Part shown: positions 56,339-64,000 of the stretch, in pieces
Layout: every line of letters starts with the position of its first letter
Numbering within the stretch: the first letter of the stretch is position 1
NCBI GenBank assembly: GCA_963920705.1
Contig: OY987225.1
Location: forward strand, 15,877,492-15,941,491
Origin: Odiellus spinosus
Lineage: Eukaryota; Arthropoda; Arachnida; Opiliones; Phalangiidae
DNA length: 64,000 nucleotides
Direction of reading: 5' to 3'
Made by a program: the position numbers and the translations under genes
Notes under the pieces: model-generated
The model's input: the letters and a program-made list of their open reading frames with translations, nothing else
Database searches by the model: none
What the model was told of the DNA's origin: nothing

Positions 56339-56411
56339 GCCTCCGTGGCGCAATGGTTAGCGCCTTCGGCTGTTAACCGAAAGGTTGGTGGTTCGAGCCC
56401 ACCCGGGGGCG
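56339..56411 (+). tRNA. tRNA-Asn: tRNA-Asn(GTT), C26 variant
   Basis: All stems paired; GCGCC at the D/anticodon junction. Confidence 0.78.
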
Positions 56412-56765
56412 TCTAGCAATTTTTTATTTTCTAATTCATTGAAATTTTCCATCAGGATAATTTAAGGCGCATGATTAAGATATGGCCTCCGTGGCGCAAT
56501 GGTTAGCGCGTTAGGCTGTTAAACGAAAGGTTGGTGGTTCGAGCCCACCCGGGGGCGTCTGGCAATTTTTTCTTTTCTAATTCATTGATATTTTCCACCA
56601 GGATAATTTAAGGTGCAAAATTAAGCTATGCACAATGGTTAGCGCGTTCGGCTGTTTACCAAAAGGTTGGTGGTTCGAGCCCACCCGGGGGCGCCTGGCG
56701 ATATCTTCTTTTCAAATTCATTGAAATTTTCCTTCAGGATAATTTAGGCGCTGCATCAAGGTATG

Positions 56766-56781
56766 GCCTCCGTGGCGCAAT

Positions 56782-56821
<40 letters not shown>

Positions 56822-56838
56822 GAGCCCACCCGGGGGCG
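56766..56838 (+). tRNA. tRNA-Asn: tRNA-Asn(GTT), canonical
   Basis: Consensus at all positions. Confidence 0.88.
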
Positions 56839-57013
56839 TCTGGCAAGTTTTTCTTTTCTAATTCATTGAAATTTTCCACCAGGATAATTTAAGGCGCAAA
56901 TTTAAGAGGTGGCCAATAGTTAGCGCGTTCGGCTGTTTACCAAAAGTTTGGTTGTTCGAGCCCACCCGGGGGCGCCTGGCAATATTTTCTTTAAGGCGCA
57001 GTATTTAGACATG

Positions 57014-57086
57014 GCCTCCGTGGCGCAATTGTTAGCGCCTTCGGCTGTTAACCGAAAGGTTGGTGGTTCGAGCCCACCCGGGGGCG
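57014..57086 (+). tRNA. tRNA-Asn: tRNA-Asn(GTT), T18/C26 variant
   Basis: Stems paired; D loop AATTGTTA. Duplicate of 55607 except that position 9 is the normal G. Confidence 0.7.
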
Positions 57087-57177
57087 TCTAGCAATTTTTT
57101 ATTTTCTAATTCATTGAAATTTTCCATCAGGATAATTTAAGGCGCAGGATTACGATATGGCCTCCGTGGCGCAATGT

Positions 57178-57215
<38 letters not shown>

Positions 57216-57497
57216 GAGCCCATCCTGGGGCGCATGGCGATATTTTCTTTTCAAATTCATTAAAATTTTTCTTCTAGATAATTTTAGGTGCTGAGTTAAG
57301 ATATGACCTCCGTGGCGCAATGGCTGTTTACCAAAAGGCGCAAAATTAAGATATGCCGTTGTGCACAATGGTAAGCGCGTTCAGCTGTTTAGCAAAAGGT
57401 TGGTGGTTCGAGCCTACCCGGAGGCGTCTGGAGATAATTTCTTTTCAAATTCATTGAAATTTCCATCAGGATAATTTAGGCGCTGCATCAAGGTATG

Positions 57498-57513
57498 GCC
57501 TCCGTGGCGCAAT

Positions 57514-57553
<40 letters not shown>

Positions 57554-57570
57554 GAGCCCACCCGGGGGCG
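57498..57570 (+). tRNA. tRNA-Asn: tRNA-Asn(GTT), canonical
   Basis: Duplicate of 56091 (offset 1407), unchanged. Confidence 0.88.
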
Positions 57571-57745
57571 TCTGGCAAGTTTTTCTTTTCTAATTCATTG
57601 AAATTTTCCACCATGATAATTTAAGGCGCAAATTTAAGAGGTGGCCAATAGTTAGCGCGTTCGGCTGTTTACCAAAAGTTTGGTTGTTCGAGCCCACCCG
57701 GGGGCGCCTGGCAATATTTTCTTTAAGGCGCAGTATTTAGACATG

Positions 57746-57818
57746 GCCTCCGTGGCGCAATGGTTAGCGCCTTCGGCTGTTAACCGAAAGGTTGGTGGTT
57801 CGAGCCCACCCGGGGGCG
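57746..57818 (+). tRNA. tRNA-Asn: tRNA-Asn(GTT), C26 variant
   Basis: Duplicate of 56339 (offset 1407). Confidence 0.78.
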
Positions 57819-58173
57819 TCTAGCAATTTTTTATTTTCTAATTCATTGAAATTTTCCATCAGGATAATTTAAGGCGCATGATTAAGATATGGCCTCCGTG
57901 GCGCAATGGTTAGCGCGTTAGGCTGTTAAACGAAAGGTTGGTGGTTCGAGCCCACCCGGGGGCGTCTGGCAATTTTTTCTTTTCTAATTCATTGATATTT
58001 TCCACCAGGATAATTTAAGGTGCAAAATTAAGCTATGCACAATGGTTAGCGCGTTCGGCTGTTTACCAAAAGGTTGGTGGTTCGAGCCCACCCGGGGGCG
58101 CCTGGCGATATCTTCTTTTCAAATTCATTGAAATTTTCCTTCAGGATAATTTAAGTCGCGGTATTCAAATATG

Positions 58174-58189
58174 GCCTCCGTGGCGCAAT

Positions 58190-58229
<40 letters not shown>

Positions 58230-58246
58230 GAGCCCACCCGGGGGCG
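58174..58246 (+). tRNA. tRNA-Asn: tRNA-Asn(GTT), canonical
   Basis: Consensus; spacer after it reads CCATTATTTTAATC. Confidence 0.88.
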
Positions 58247-58454
58247 CCTACCATTATTTTAATCAAATTAATTGAAATTTTCCACCAGAATAATTTAAGG
58301 CGCAAAATTAAGATGTGCGCAATGGTTAGCGCGTTCGGCTTTTTACCAAAAGTTTGGTTGTTCGAGCCCTCCCGGGGGCGCCTGGCAATATTTTCTTTTC
58401 AAATTCATTGATATTTTCCATTAGAATAATTTTAAGGCGCAGTATTTAGACATG

Positions 58455-58527
58455 GCCTCCGTGGCGCAATTGTTAGCGCCTTCGGCTGTTAACCGAAAGG
58501 TTGGTGGTTCGAGCCCACCCGGGGGCG
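58455..58527 (+). tRNA. tRNA-Asn: tRNA-Asn(GTT), T18/C26 variant
   Basis: Stems paired, D loop AATTGTTA. Confidence 0.7.
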
Positions 58528-58600
58528 TCTAGCAATTTTTTATTTTCTAATTCATTGAAATTTTCCATCAGGATAATTTAAGGCGCAGGATTACGATATG

Positions 58601-58616
58601 GCCTCCGTGGCGCAAT

Positions 58617-58656
<40 letters not shown>

Positions 58657-58673
58657 GAGCCCACCCGGGGGCG
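58601..58673 (+). tRNA. tRNA-Asn: tRNA-Asn(GTT), canonical
   Basis: Consensus; TATTTTCTTTTC follows. Confidence 0.88.
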
Positions 58674-58882
58674 GCTGGCCATATTTTCTTTTCAAATTCA
58701 TTGAAATTTTCCATCAGGATAATTTAGGGCGCAAAATTAAGATGTGCACCATGGTTAGCGCGTTCGGCTGTTTAGTGAAAGGATGGTGGTTCGAGCCCAC
58801 CCGGGGGCGTCTGGATATAATTTATTTTCAAATTCATTGAAATTTTCCATCAGGATAATTTAAGGCGCAGGATTAAGATACA

Positions 58883-58955
58883 GCCTCCGTGGCGCAATGG
58901 TTAGCGCGTTCGGCTGTCAACCGAAAGGTTGGTGGTTCGAGCCCACCCGGGAGCA
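58883..58955 (+). pseudogene. tRNA-Asn body with GTC (Asp-type) anticodon
   Basis: Loop CTGTCAA gives GTC. D, anticodon and T stems are paired; the acceptor has one C3-A70 mismatch (CGGGAGC) and the discriminator is A. Duplicate at 62169. Confidence 0.6.
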
Positions 58956-59309
58956 GCTGGCCATATTTTCTTTTCAAATTCATTGAAATTTTCCATCAGG
59001 ATAATTTAAGGCGCAAAATTAAGATGTGCGCAATGGTTAGCGCGTTCGGCTGTTTACCAAAAGTTTGGTTGTTCGAGCCCACCCGGGGACGCATGGCAAT
59101 ATTTTCTTTTCAAATTCATTGATATTTTCCATCAGGATAATTTTAAGGCGCAAAATTAAGATATGCCCTAGTGCACAATGGTTAGCGCGTTCGGCTGTTT
59201 AGTGAAAGGATGGTGGTTCGACCCCACCCGGGGGCGTCTGGATATAATTTATTTTCAAATTCATTGAAATTTTCCATCAGGATAATTTAAGTCGCAGAAT
59301 GAAAATATG

Positions 59310-59325
59310 GCCTCCGTGGCGCAAT

Positions 59326-59365
<40 letters not shown>

Positions 59366-59382
59366 GAGCCCACCCGGGGGCG
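59310..59382 (+). tRNA. tRNA-Asn: tRNA-Asn(GTT), canonical
   Basis: Consensus; the following T-run is short (TAGTTCCTTTTC). Confidence 0.85.
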
Positions 59383-59471
59383 GCTGGCAATAGTTCCTTT
59401 TCAAATTCATAGAAATTTTGAGTCAGGATAATTTAAGGCGCAGAATTAAGCCATGGCCTCCGTGTCGCAAT

Positions 59472-59502
<31 letters not shown>

Positions 59503-59908
59503 AGGTGGTTCGAGTCCACCCGTGGGCGCCTTGCATTATTTTCTTTTCAAATTCATAGAAATTTTGCATCAGGATAATTTAAGGCGCAGAATTTAGAAAT
59601 GGACTCCCTTGCGAAAGGTTGGTGGTTCGAGCCCACCCGGGGGCGCCTACAAATATTTTCATCAAATTAATTGAAATTTTCCATCAGGATAATTTAAGGC
59701 GCAGAATTAAGATATGGCCTCCATCAGGATGATTTAAGGCGCAAAAATAAGAAATGGCCTCCGTGGCGCAATGGTTAGCGCGTTCAGCTGTTAGCCGAAA
59801 GGTTGGTGGTTCGGGGACGCCTACCAATATTTTCATCAAATTAATTGAAATTTACCATCAGGATAATTTAAGGCGCACAATTAAGATATGGCCTCCGTTG
59901 CGCACTAT

Positions 59909-59946
<38 letters not shown>

Positions 59947-60211
59947 GAGCACACCCAGGGGCGGCTGGGAATTTTTTCTTTTCAAATTCATTGAAATTTT
60001 CCACCAGGATAATTTAAGGCGCAAAGTTAATATGTGCACAATGGTTAGCGCGTTCGGCTGTTTACCAAAAGGTTGGTGGTTCGAGTACACCCGGGGCGCC
60101 AGGCAATTTTTTCTTTTCTAATTCATTGAAATTTTCCACCAGGATAATTTAATGCGCAAAATTAAGATATGGCCTCCATCAGGATAATTTAAGGCGCAAA
60201 ACCAAGATATG

Positions 60212-60284
60212 GCCTCCGTGGCGCAATGGTTAGTGCGTTCGGCTGATAACCGAAAGTTTGGTGGTTCGAGCCCACCCGGGGGCG
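60212..60284 (+). tRNA. tRNA-Asn body with GAT anticodon, array E
   Basis: CTGATAA loop, D stem with one wobble (GCGC/GTGC), variable loop AGTTT, T stem and acceptor fully paired, discriminator G, TATTTTCTTTTC after it. Its flanks and substitutions differ from the 14568 family, so a second independent GAT lineage keeps a closed cloverleaf. Confidence 0.65.
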
Positions 60285-60576
60285 GCTTGCAATATTTTCT
60301 TTTCAAATTCATTGAAATTTTCCATCAGGATAATTTTAGGCGCAAAATTAAGATGTGCACCATAGTTAGCGCGTTCGGCTGTTTAGCAAAAGGTTGGTGG
60401 TTCGAGCCCACCCGGGGGCGTCTGGCAATAATTTCTTTAAAAATTCATTGAAATTTCCATCAGGATAATTTAGGGCGCTGGATCAAGAAAGGTTGGTGGT
60501 TCGAGCCTACCAATGTTTTCATCAAATTAATTGAAATTTTCCATCAGGATAATTTAAGGCGCACAGTTAAGATATG

Positions 60577-60649
60577 GCCTCCGTGGTGCAATGGTTAGCG
60601 CGTTTGGCTGTAAACCGAAAGGTTAGTGGTTCGAGCCCACCCGGGGGCG
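60577..60649 (+). pseudogene. tRNA-Asn body with GTA (Tyr-type) anticodon
   Basis: Loop CTGTAAA gives GTA; anticodon stem TTTGG/CCGAA keeps pairing through a wobble. The T stem has A49-C65. No intron, unlike most eukaryotic tRNA-Tyr genes. Duplicate at 63863. Confidence 0.55.
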
Positions 60650-60895
60650 CCTACAAATATTTTCATCAAATTAATTGAAATTTTCCATCAGGATAATTTA
60701 AGGCGCAGATTTAAGATATGGCCTCCATCAGGATAATTTAAGGCGCACAGTTAAGATATGGCCTCCGTGGCGCAATGGTTAGCGCGTTTGGCTGTTAACA
60801 GAAAGGTTGGTGGTTTCGGGGGCGCCTACCAATATTTTCATCAAATTAATAGAAATTTTCCATCAGGATAATTTAAGGCGCAGGATTAAGATATG

Positions 60896-60911
60896 GCCTC
60901 CGTGGCGCAAT

Positions 60912-60951
<40 letters not shown>

Positions 60952-60968
60952 GAGCCCACCCGGGGGCG
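60896..60968 (+). tRNA. tRNA-Asn: tRNA-Asn(GTT), canonical
   Basis: Consensus; the next unit at 61042 is its immediate 146-bp duplicate, spacer included. Confidence 0.88.
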
Positions 60969-61041
60969 GCTGGCCATGTTTTCTTTTCAAATTCATTGAA
61001 ATTTTCCACCAGGATAATTTAAGGCGCAGGATTAAGATATG

Positions 61042-61057
61042 GCCTCCGTGGCGCAAT

Positions 61058-61097
<40 letters not shown>

Positions 61098-61114
61098 GAG
61101 CCCACCCGGGGGCG
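61042..61114 (+). tRNA. tRNA-Asn: tRNA-Asn(GTT), canonical
   Basis: Consensus; adjacent duplicate of 60896. Confidence 0.88.
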
Positions 61115-61459
61115 GCTGGCCATGTTTTCTTTTCAAATTCATTGAAATTTTCCACCAGGATAATTTAAGGCGCAAAGTTAAGATGTGCACAATGGTTAGC
61201 GCGTTCGGCTGTTTACCAAAAGGTTGGTGGTTCGAGCCCACCCGGGGGCGCCTGGCAATTTTTTCTTTTCTAATTCATTGATATTTTCCACCAGGATAAT
61301 TTAAGGTGCAAAATTAAGCTATGCACAATGGTTAGCGCGTTCGGCTGTTTACCAAAAGGTTGGTGGTTCGAGCCCACCCGGGGGCGCCTGGCGATATCTT
61401 CTTTTCAAATTCATTGAAATTTTCCTTCAGGATAATTTAAGTCGCGGTATTCAAATATG

Positions 61460-61475
61460 GCCTCCGTGGCGCAAT

Positions 61476-61515
<40 letters not shown>

Positions 61516-61532
61516 GAGCCCACCCGGGGGCG
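61460..61532 (+). tRNA. tRNA-Asn: tRNA-Asn(GTT), canonical
   Basis: Duplicate of 58174 (offset 3286). Confidence 0.88.
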
Positions 61533-61740
61533 CCTACCATTATTTTAATCAAATTAATTGAAATTTTCCACCAGAATAATTTAAGGCGCAAAATTAAGAT
61601 GTGCGCAATGGTTAGCGCGTTCGGCTTTTTACCAAAAGTTTGGTCGTTCGAGCCCTCCCGGGGGCGCCTGGCAATATTTTCTTTTCAAATTCATTGATAT
61701 TTTCCATTAGAATAATTTCAAGGCGCAGTATTTAGACATG

Positions 61741-61813
61741 GCCTCCGTGGCGCAATTGTTAGCGCCTTCGGCTGTTAACCGAAAGGTTGGTGGTTCGAGC
61801 CCACCCGGGGGCG
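61741..61813 (+). tRNA. tRNA-Asn: tRNA-Asn(GTT), T18/C26 variant
   Basis: Duplicate of 58455. Confidence 0.7.
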
Positions 61814-61886
61814 TCTAGCAATTTTTTATTTTCTAATTCATTGAAATTTTCCATCAGGATAATTTAAGGCGCAGGATTACGATATG

Positions 61887-61902
61887 GCCTCCGTGGCGCA
61901 AT

Positions 61903-61942
<40 letters not shown>

Positions 61943-61959
61943 GAGCCCACCCGGGGGCG
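61887..61959 (+). tRNA. tRNA-Asn: tRNA-Asn(GTT), canonical
   Basis: Duplicate of 58601. Confidence 0.88.
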
Positions 61960-62168
61960 GCTGGCCATATTTTCTTTTCAAATTCATTGAAATTTTCCAT
62001 CAGGATAATTTAGGGCGCAAAATTAAGATGTGCACCATGGTTAGCGCGTTCGGCTGTTTAGTGAAAGGATGGTGGTTCGAGCCCACCCGGGGGCGTCTGG
62101 ATATAATTTATTTTCAAATTCATTGAAATTTTCCATCAGGATAATTTAAGGCGCAGGATTAAGATACA

Positions 62169-62241
62169 GCCTCCGTGGCGCAATGGTTAGCGCGTTCGGC
62201 TGTCAACCGAAAGGTTGGTGGTTCGAGCCCACCCGGGAGCA
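62169..62241 (+). pseudogene. tRNA-Asn body with GTC anticodon, duplicate
   Basis: Duplicate of 58883 with the same acceptor mismatch. Confidence 0.6.
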
Positions 62242-62595
62242 GCTGGCCATATTTTCTTTTCAAATTCATTGAAATTTTCCATCAGGATAATTTAAGGCGC
62301 AAAATTAAGATGTGCGCAATGGTTAGCGCGTTCGGCTGTTTACCAAAAGTTTGGTTGTTCGAGCCCACCCGGGGACGCATGGCAATATTTTCTTTTCAAA
62401 TTCATTGATATTTTCCATCAGGATAATTTTAAGGCGCAAAATTAAGATATGCCCTAGTGCACAATGGTTAGCGCGTTCGGCTGTTTAGTGAAAGGATGGT
62501 GGTTCGACCCCACCCGGGGGCGTCTGGATATAATTTATTTTCAAATTCATTGAAATTTTCCATCAGGATAATTTAAGTCGCAGAATGAAAATATG

Positions 62596-62611
62596 GCCTC
62601 CGTGGCGCAAT

Positions 62612-62651
<40 letters not shown>

Positions 62652-62668
62652 GAGCCCACCCGGGGGCG
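62596..62668 (+). tRNA. tRNA-Asn: tRNA-Asn(GTT), canonical
   Basis: Duplicate of 59310. Confidence 0.85.
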
Positions 62669-62757
62669 GCTGGCAATAGTTCCTTTTCAAATTCATAGAA
62701 ATTTTGAGTCAGGATAATTTAAGGCGCAGAATTAAGCCATGGCCTCCGTGTCGCAAT

Positions 62758-62788
<31 letters not shown>

Positions 62789-63194
62789 AGGTGGTTCGAG
62801 TCCACCCGTGTTCGCCTTGCATTATTTTCTTTTCAAATTCATAGAAATTTTGCATCAGGATAATTTAAGGCGCAGAATTTAGAAATGGACTCCCTTGCGA
62901 AAGGTTGGTGGTTCGAGCCCACCCGGGGGCGCCTACAAATATTTTCATCAAATTAATTGAAATTTTCCATCAGGATAATTTAAGGCGCAGAATTAAGATA
63001 TGGCCTCCATCAGGATGATTTAAGGCGCAAAAATAAGAAATGGCCTCCGTGGCGCAATGGTTAGCGCGTTCAGCTGTTAGCCGAAAGGTTGGTGGTTCGG
63101 GGACGCCTACCAATATTTTCATCAAATTAATTGAAATTTTCCATCAGGATAATTTAAGGCGCACAATTAAGATATGGCCTCCGTTGCGCACTAT

Positions 63195-63232
<38 letters not shown>

Positions 63233-63497
63233 GAGCACACCCAGGGGCGGCTGGGAATTTTTTCTTTTCAAATTCATTGAAATTTTCCACCAGGATAATT
63301 TAAGGCGCAAAGTTAATATGTGCACAATGGTTAGCGCGTTCGGCTGTTTACCAAAAGGTTGGTGGTTCGAGTACACCCGGGGCGCCAGGCAATTTTTTCT
63401 TTTCTAATTCATTGAAATTTTCCACCAGGATAATTTAATGCGCAAAATTAAGATATGGCCTCCATCAGGATAATTTAAGGCGCAAAACCAAGATATG

Positions 63498-63570
63498 GCC
63501 TCCGTGGCGCAATGGTTAGTGCGTTCGGCTGATAACCGAAAGTTTGGTGGTTCGAGCCCACCCGGGGGCG
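63498..63570 (+). tRNA. tRNA-Asn body with GAT anticodon, duplicate in array E
   Basis: Duplicate of 60212; unchanged cloverleaf. Confidence 0.65.
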
Positions 63571-63862
63571 GCTTGCAATATTTTCTTTTCAAATTCATTG
63601 AAATTTTCCATCAGGATAATTTTAGGCGCAAAATTAAGATGTGCACCATAGTTAGCGCGTTCGGCTGTTTAGCAAAAGGTTGGTGGTTCGAGCCCACCCG
63701 GGGGCGTCTGGCAATAATTTCTTTAAAAATTCATTGAAATTTCCATCAGGATAATTTAGGGCGCTGGATCAAGAAAGGTTGGTGGTTCGAGCCTACCAAT
63801 GTTTTCATCAAATTAATTGAAATTTTCCATCAGGATAATTTAAGGCGCACAGTTAAGATATG

Positions 63863-63935
63863 GCCTCCGTGGTGCAATGGTTAGCGCGTTTGGCTGTAAA
63901 CCGAAAGGTTAGTGGTTCGAGCCCACCCGGGGGCG
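63863..63935 (+). pseudogene. tRNA-Asn body with GTA anticodon, duplicate
   Basis: Duplicate of 60577. Confidence 0.55.
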
Positions 63936-64000
63936 CCTACAAATATTTTCATCAAATTAATTGAAATTTTCCATCAGGATAATTTAAGGCGCAGATTTAA

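Larger units (their letters stand above)
55592..58152 (+). repeat. 1407-bp tandem duplication in array E
   Basis: 55592-56745 recurs at 56999-58152. Shared private markers: the acceptor-damaged CCATCCTGGGGCG unit, the fused GGCTGTTTACCAAAAGGCGCA unit and the shortened TATTTTCTTTAAGGCGC spacer. Confidence 0.9.
55474..64000 (+). repeat. tRNA-Asn satellite, array E
   Basis: Last satellite block, extending off the window. It is richer in intact GTT units than the higher-order block, and uses mostly the GGCAATTTTTTCTTTTC and GGCCATATTTTCTTTTC spacer types. Recurrent degenerate units start GTGCACAATGG or GTGCGCAATGG, and have CTGTTTA loops over a TTCGG/CCAAA stem. Two nested duplications (offsets 1407 and 3286 bp) account for most of it. 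Confidence 0.95.
57966..64000 (+). repeat. 3286-bp tandem duplication in array E, right end off window
   Basis: 57966-61251 recurs from 61252 to the window edge with only scattered single-base differences (for example TTGGTTGTTCG to TTGGTCGTTCG, and CGTGGGCG to CGTGTTCG). All variant anticodon units inside are carried in both copies. Confidence 0.92.

Noticed and set aside
60577-60649. Genuine tRNA-Tyr(GTA) gene
   Set aside because: No intron, Asn-type body and a T-stem mismatch; anticodon drift is the simpler reading.
5107-64000. Many 60-90 codon frames starting MASVAQWLARSAVNRKVGGSS and their reverse-strand partners
   Set aside because: They are conceptual translations of the tRNA-Asn body and spacer; frame and length depend only on unit phase, and the tRNA fold explains the conservation.
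5107-64000. Dispersed tRNA-derived SINE
   Set aside because: Units are strictly head-to-tail in one orientation, with no target-site duplications and no A-rich or other tail between them; a satellite fits better. A SINE origin of the founder cannot be excluded.

Overview
This is a repeat-dominated eukaryotic window, most probably from an arthropod. Reasons: the tRNA body is, as far as I can judge from memory, almost identical to insect tRNA-Asn(GUU) apart from one fewer D-loop base; mobile elements carry GGTTAGGTTAG strings like the arthropod TTAGG telomere motif; TATATAA boxes lie about 31-33 bp from TCAG/TCAT initiators; and a LINE reverse-transcriptase fragment and a DDE transposase remnant are present. 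I see no intact host protein-coding gene. About two thirds of the window (roughly 43 kb) is one family of head-to-tail tandem units, all on the + strand. Each unit is a 73-nt tRNA-Asn gene or pseudogene plus an AT-rich spacer of about 66 bp, giving a period near 139 bp. Short open frames across these blocks beginning MASVAQWLARSAV are conceptual translations of the tRNA, not proteins.

Layout. 1-2609: DDE transposase pseudogene on the - strand facing a 547-bp inverted copy of part of itself. 2610-5096: old repeats and a 5'-truncated element (family 2). 5107-15497: tRNA array A. 15498-18208: Helentron/HINE-like element. 18209-23759: array B. 23760-26462: second copy of that element. 26463-43602: array C, containing about 8.8 kb of a five-monomer, 697-bp higher-order repeat. 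43603-43908: pentanucleotide microsatellite. 43909-44978: second family-2 copy. 44979-47700: mostly unannotatable AT-rich DNA. 47701-48500: foldback element. 48497-49729: array D. 49730-55473: composite insertion made of a LINE 3' fragment, interrupted by a minisatellite and a foldback, with another HINE-like element in its 3' UTR, ending in a poly(A) tract. 55474-64000: array E, itself duplicated and running off the window.

The array evolved at several scales: point drift including anticodon changes (GTT to GAT, GCT, GTC, GTA, GGT, ATT, TTT); recurrent deletions that remove the T-arm/B box, the acceptor 5' strand or the whole tRNA body; 5-mer higher-order units near 0.7 kb; and segmental duplications at offsets of about 0.7, 1.4, 3.29, 3.46 and 8.25 kb. 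Some units in every block except D keep a fully paired cloverleaf with GTT, A and B boxes, and a downstream T-run. So the array is best described as a tRNA-Asn satellite with possibly live genes embedded in it. The most noteworthy signals are the cloverleaf-intact GAT-anticodon units, the homogenised 697-bp higher-order block, and the HINE-like elements with a 5'-terminal palindrome and apparent T|T insertion sites.
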